This document shows, piece after piece, positions 62,547 to 64,000 of a stretch of DNA of 64,000 nucleotides (position 1 is its first letter; each line of letters opens with the position of its first letter). A program made the translations under genes and the position numbers. The stretch is from Arthrobacter sp. FW306-2-2C-D06B (lineage in GTDB: Bacteria; Actinomycetota; Actinomycetes; Actinomycetales; Micrococcaceae). Where the stretch lies: NCBI RefSeq assembly GCF_021789175.1, contig NZ_CP084560.1:4154001-4218000 (forward strand), given 5' to 3'. The notes under the pieces are model-generated. The model saw only the letters and a list, made by a program, of their open reading frames with translations, ran no database searches and was not told the origin of the DNA.

Positions 62547-63944
62547 TCAAAGCTGTACCGATTCCAACGCCTCCGAACGCACCGGCGTCGCGAGCCCAAG
62601 GTTTTCGCGGAGGGTCGAGCCGGGGTACTCCGTGGGGTACACACCGCGTTCCTGAAGCTCGGGCACCAGATGGTTCACGATGTCGTCCAAGCCCGTGGGG
62701 ATGAGCCAGGGCGAAATGTTGAAGCCGTCCACGGCACCCACCCGGGCGTATTCGGCCAGGGTGTCGGCCACGGCTGTGTAGGATCCCGTGAAGGTCGCGT
62801 CCACCCTGGAAGTCCGCGAGCTCACGAACTGCCGGATGGACAGGCCCTTCTCCTTGGACTCGGCGCGCCACTGCTCGGCGAGCTGACGGGCCTTGGCACC
62901 GTGGAAACCACTGCCACGGGTCTCGGAGGTCTCCTCCACCACCGGATCGATCTCCGGAAGCGGACCATCGGGATCGTAGGCAGACAGCTCCCGGCCCCAG
63001 AACTGTTCGAGATAGGCAACTGCCTGCTGCGGCCCTATCTGCAGACTTCGGACCCACTCCTTCTTTTCGCGCGCTTCCTCGTCGGTCGCCGCGACGATGA
63101 ACTCGCTGGCAGGCATGATCTGGACGTCGTTGGCGCCCCGTCCGGCAGCCAGGGAGCGCGCGACGATATCGGCGCGGAACTCCACGGCGTCGTCGAACTT
63201 CGGGTGCGCCGAGAAGATGACGTCGGCTTGGCGGGCGGCGAAGTCGCGGCCCGCCGGGGAGTCGCCGGCTTGGAACAACACTGGCCTGTACTGGGCGCTG
63301 CGCGGCAACCGGGGCGTGAAGTCCACGGAATAGTGCTGCCCCGAGTGGTGCACGCTCCGGACATGCGATGGAACCGCCCAGGAATCCGCGGAAACGGACG
63401 AGGAAACCGCTCCGTCCTCCCACGAATCCCAGATCCTCTTGGCCGTCTCCACGAAGGCTTCGGCATGGACGTACCGATCGGCGTGGTCCAGATAGCCACC
63501 CCGCCGGAAGTTGGCCCCGGTCCAGGCGTTGTCCGTCGTCACGACGTTCCACGCCGCCCGGCCGCCGGAGAGCAAGTCGAGCGAGGCGAGCCGGTGCGCA
63601 AGGTCTGCGGGATCGTTGTACGTCGTGTTCTGCGTTGCCACGAGCCCGATGATCGACGTCACCGACGCGAGCGCCGCGAGCATCGTCTGCGCGTCCGGCC
63701 TGCCCGCAACATCCAAAGCATGCGGACGGCCGAGGTGTTCACGCAAGCGCAGGCCTTCGCCCAGGAAGAAGGCAGCGAAAAGCCCGCGCTCGGCGGTCTG
63801 GGCGATCCTCCGGAACGACTCAAAATCGGTCTGCGAACCGGATTCGGGCGCCTTCCAGATGGTGCCGGAATTGACGCCCTGGAAGAAGATCCCGAACTGG
63901 ATCTTCCCGCTCGGCTGGAATTTAGCACGGTTGTGCAGTGTCAT
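62547..63944 (-). CDS. NtaA/SnaA/DszA-type flavin monooxygenase
   Basis: A 465-residue luciferase-like monooxygenase using reduced FMN. IQFGIFFQGVNSGTIWKAPESG starts it (read in pieces), SVTSIIGLVATQNTTYNDPADLAHRLASLD and the GGRAAWNVVTTDN segment are the signature of the nitrilotriacetate/dibenzothiophene sulfone/alkane-type group. Full length. GAGGAG lies seven bases ahead of the ATG. Substrate unknown; the remaining 56 bases to the window end show no gene. Confidence 0.9.
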   Translation of the reverse strand: MTLHNRAKFQPSGKIQFGIFFQGVNSGTIWKAPESGSQTDFESFRRIAQTAERGLFAAFFLGEGLRLREHLGRPHALDVAGRPDAQTMLAALASVTSIIGLVATQNTTYNDPADLAHRLASLDLLSGGRAAWNVVTTDNAWTGANFRRGGYLDHADRYVHAEAFVETAKRIWDSWEDGAVSSSVSADSWAVPSHVRSVHHSGQHYSVDFTPRLPRSAQYRPVLFQAGDSPAGRDFAARQADVIFSAHPKFDDAVEFRADIVARSLAAGRGANDVQIMPASEFIVAATDEEAREKKEWVRSLQIGPQQAVAYLEQFWGRELSAYDPDGPLPEIDPVVEETSETRGSGFHGAKARQLAEQWRAESKEKGLSIRQFVSSRTSRVDATFTGSYTAVADTLAEYARVGAVDGFNISPWLIPTGLDDIVNHLVPELQERGVYPTEYPGSTLRENLGLATPVRSEALESVQL

Positions 63945-64000
63945 GTTCTCTCCTCAGTTTTCCGAGCCGACGCTCGCGTACCGGCTCCGCGGCCGTTCAA

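Noticed and set aside
53601..63944. Secondary-metabolite cluster from the two luciferase-like genes and exporter
   Set aside because: No synthase or synthetase core gene is present and the exporter ATPase is broken.

Overview
The window is high-GC chromosomal DNA with tightly packed genes, many GTG and TTG starts, a SAM-IV riboswitch, a TPP riboswitch of the YkoEDC type, a fused MrpA/B antiporter and many short actinobacterial families (DUF4235, DUF664, DUF1737). Together these point to an actinobacterium of the family Micrococcaceae, most likely Arthrobacter or a close relative (Paenarthrobacter, Pseudarthrobacter). The genus is inferred from gene content, not from a search.

Layout. 0-11 kb: end of a PfkB sugar kinase, a low-molecular-weight phosphatase overlapping a P-loop/PabB fusion, an NCS1 permease, a lipoprotein, an FAD oxidoreductase facing a MarR regulator, cardiolipin synthase and PabC (the folate partner of PabB). 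11-22 kb: an anion permease, a PRC-barrel protein, ornithine cyclodeaminase with an Lrp regulator, a SAM-IV-controlled sulfur operon (DUF1737, rhodanese, MetZ), a YbdK-type ligase, a DUF559 nuclease-like gene between two copies of an 88-89 bp palindromic element, and a MurA-like enzyme with an N-terminal HTH. 22-33 kb: TPP-controlled ykoEDC, a Nudix gene and a six-gene Mrp antiporter operon. 33-44 kb: an amino-sugar recycling operon (ROK regulator, NagZ, NagB), a two-gene K+/H+ antiporter, a second DUF559 gene between two copies of a different palindromic element, dCTP deaminase and a secreted CAP/FG-GAP protein. 44-57 kb: tRNA-Gly(CCC), a carboxyethylornithine-synthase-like gene, MFS plus LysR, TetR plus a small membrane protein, PanD, an AEC transporter, an OtsB-like/GH15 trehalase fusion, a luciferase-like oxidoreductase, an orphan solute-binding protein and a D-2-hydroxyacid dehydrogenase. 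57-62.5 kb: a decayed stretch with a shortened VanZ gene, a gutted ABC ATPase beside its intact permease, and a second copy of an acetyltransferase 3' end. The window closes with an NtaA-type monooxygenase.

The least explained signal is a set of dispersed palindromes: four gapless 66-bp elements at gene 3' ends, several with the stop codon inside; three 88-89 bp elements with 15-bp inverted ends; two 51-52 bp elements; and two further palindromes sharing a CGTTTT...AAAACG core. Two of these families flank the two DUF559 genes, an architecture like REPIN/RAYT systems but with a Vsr-fold nuclease-like protein in place of the transposase.
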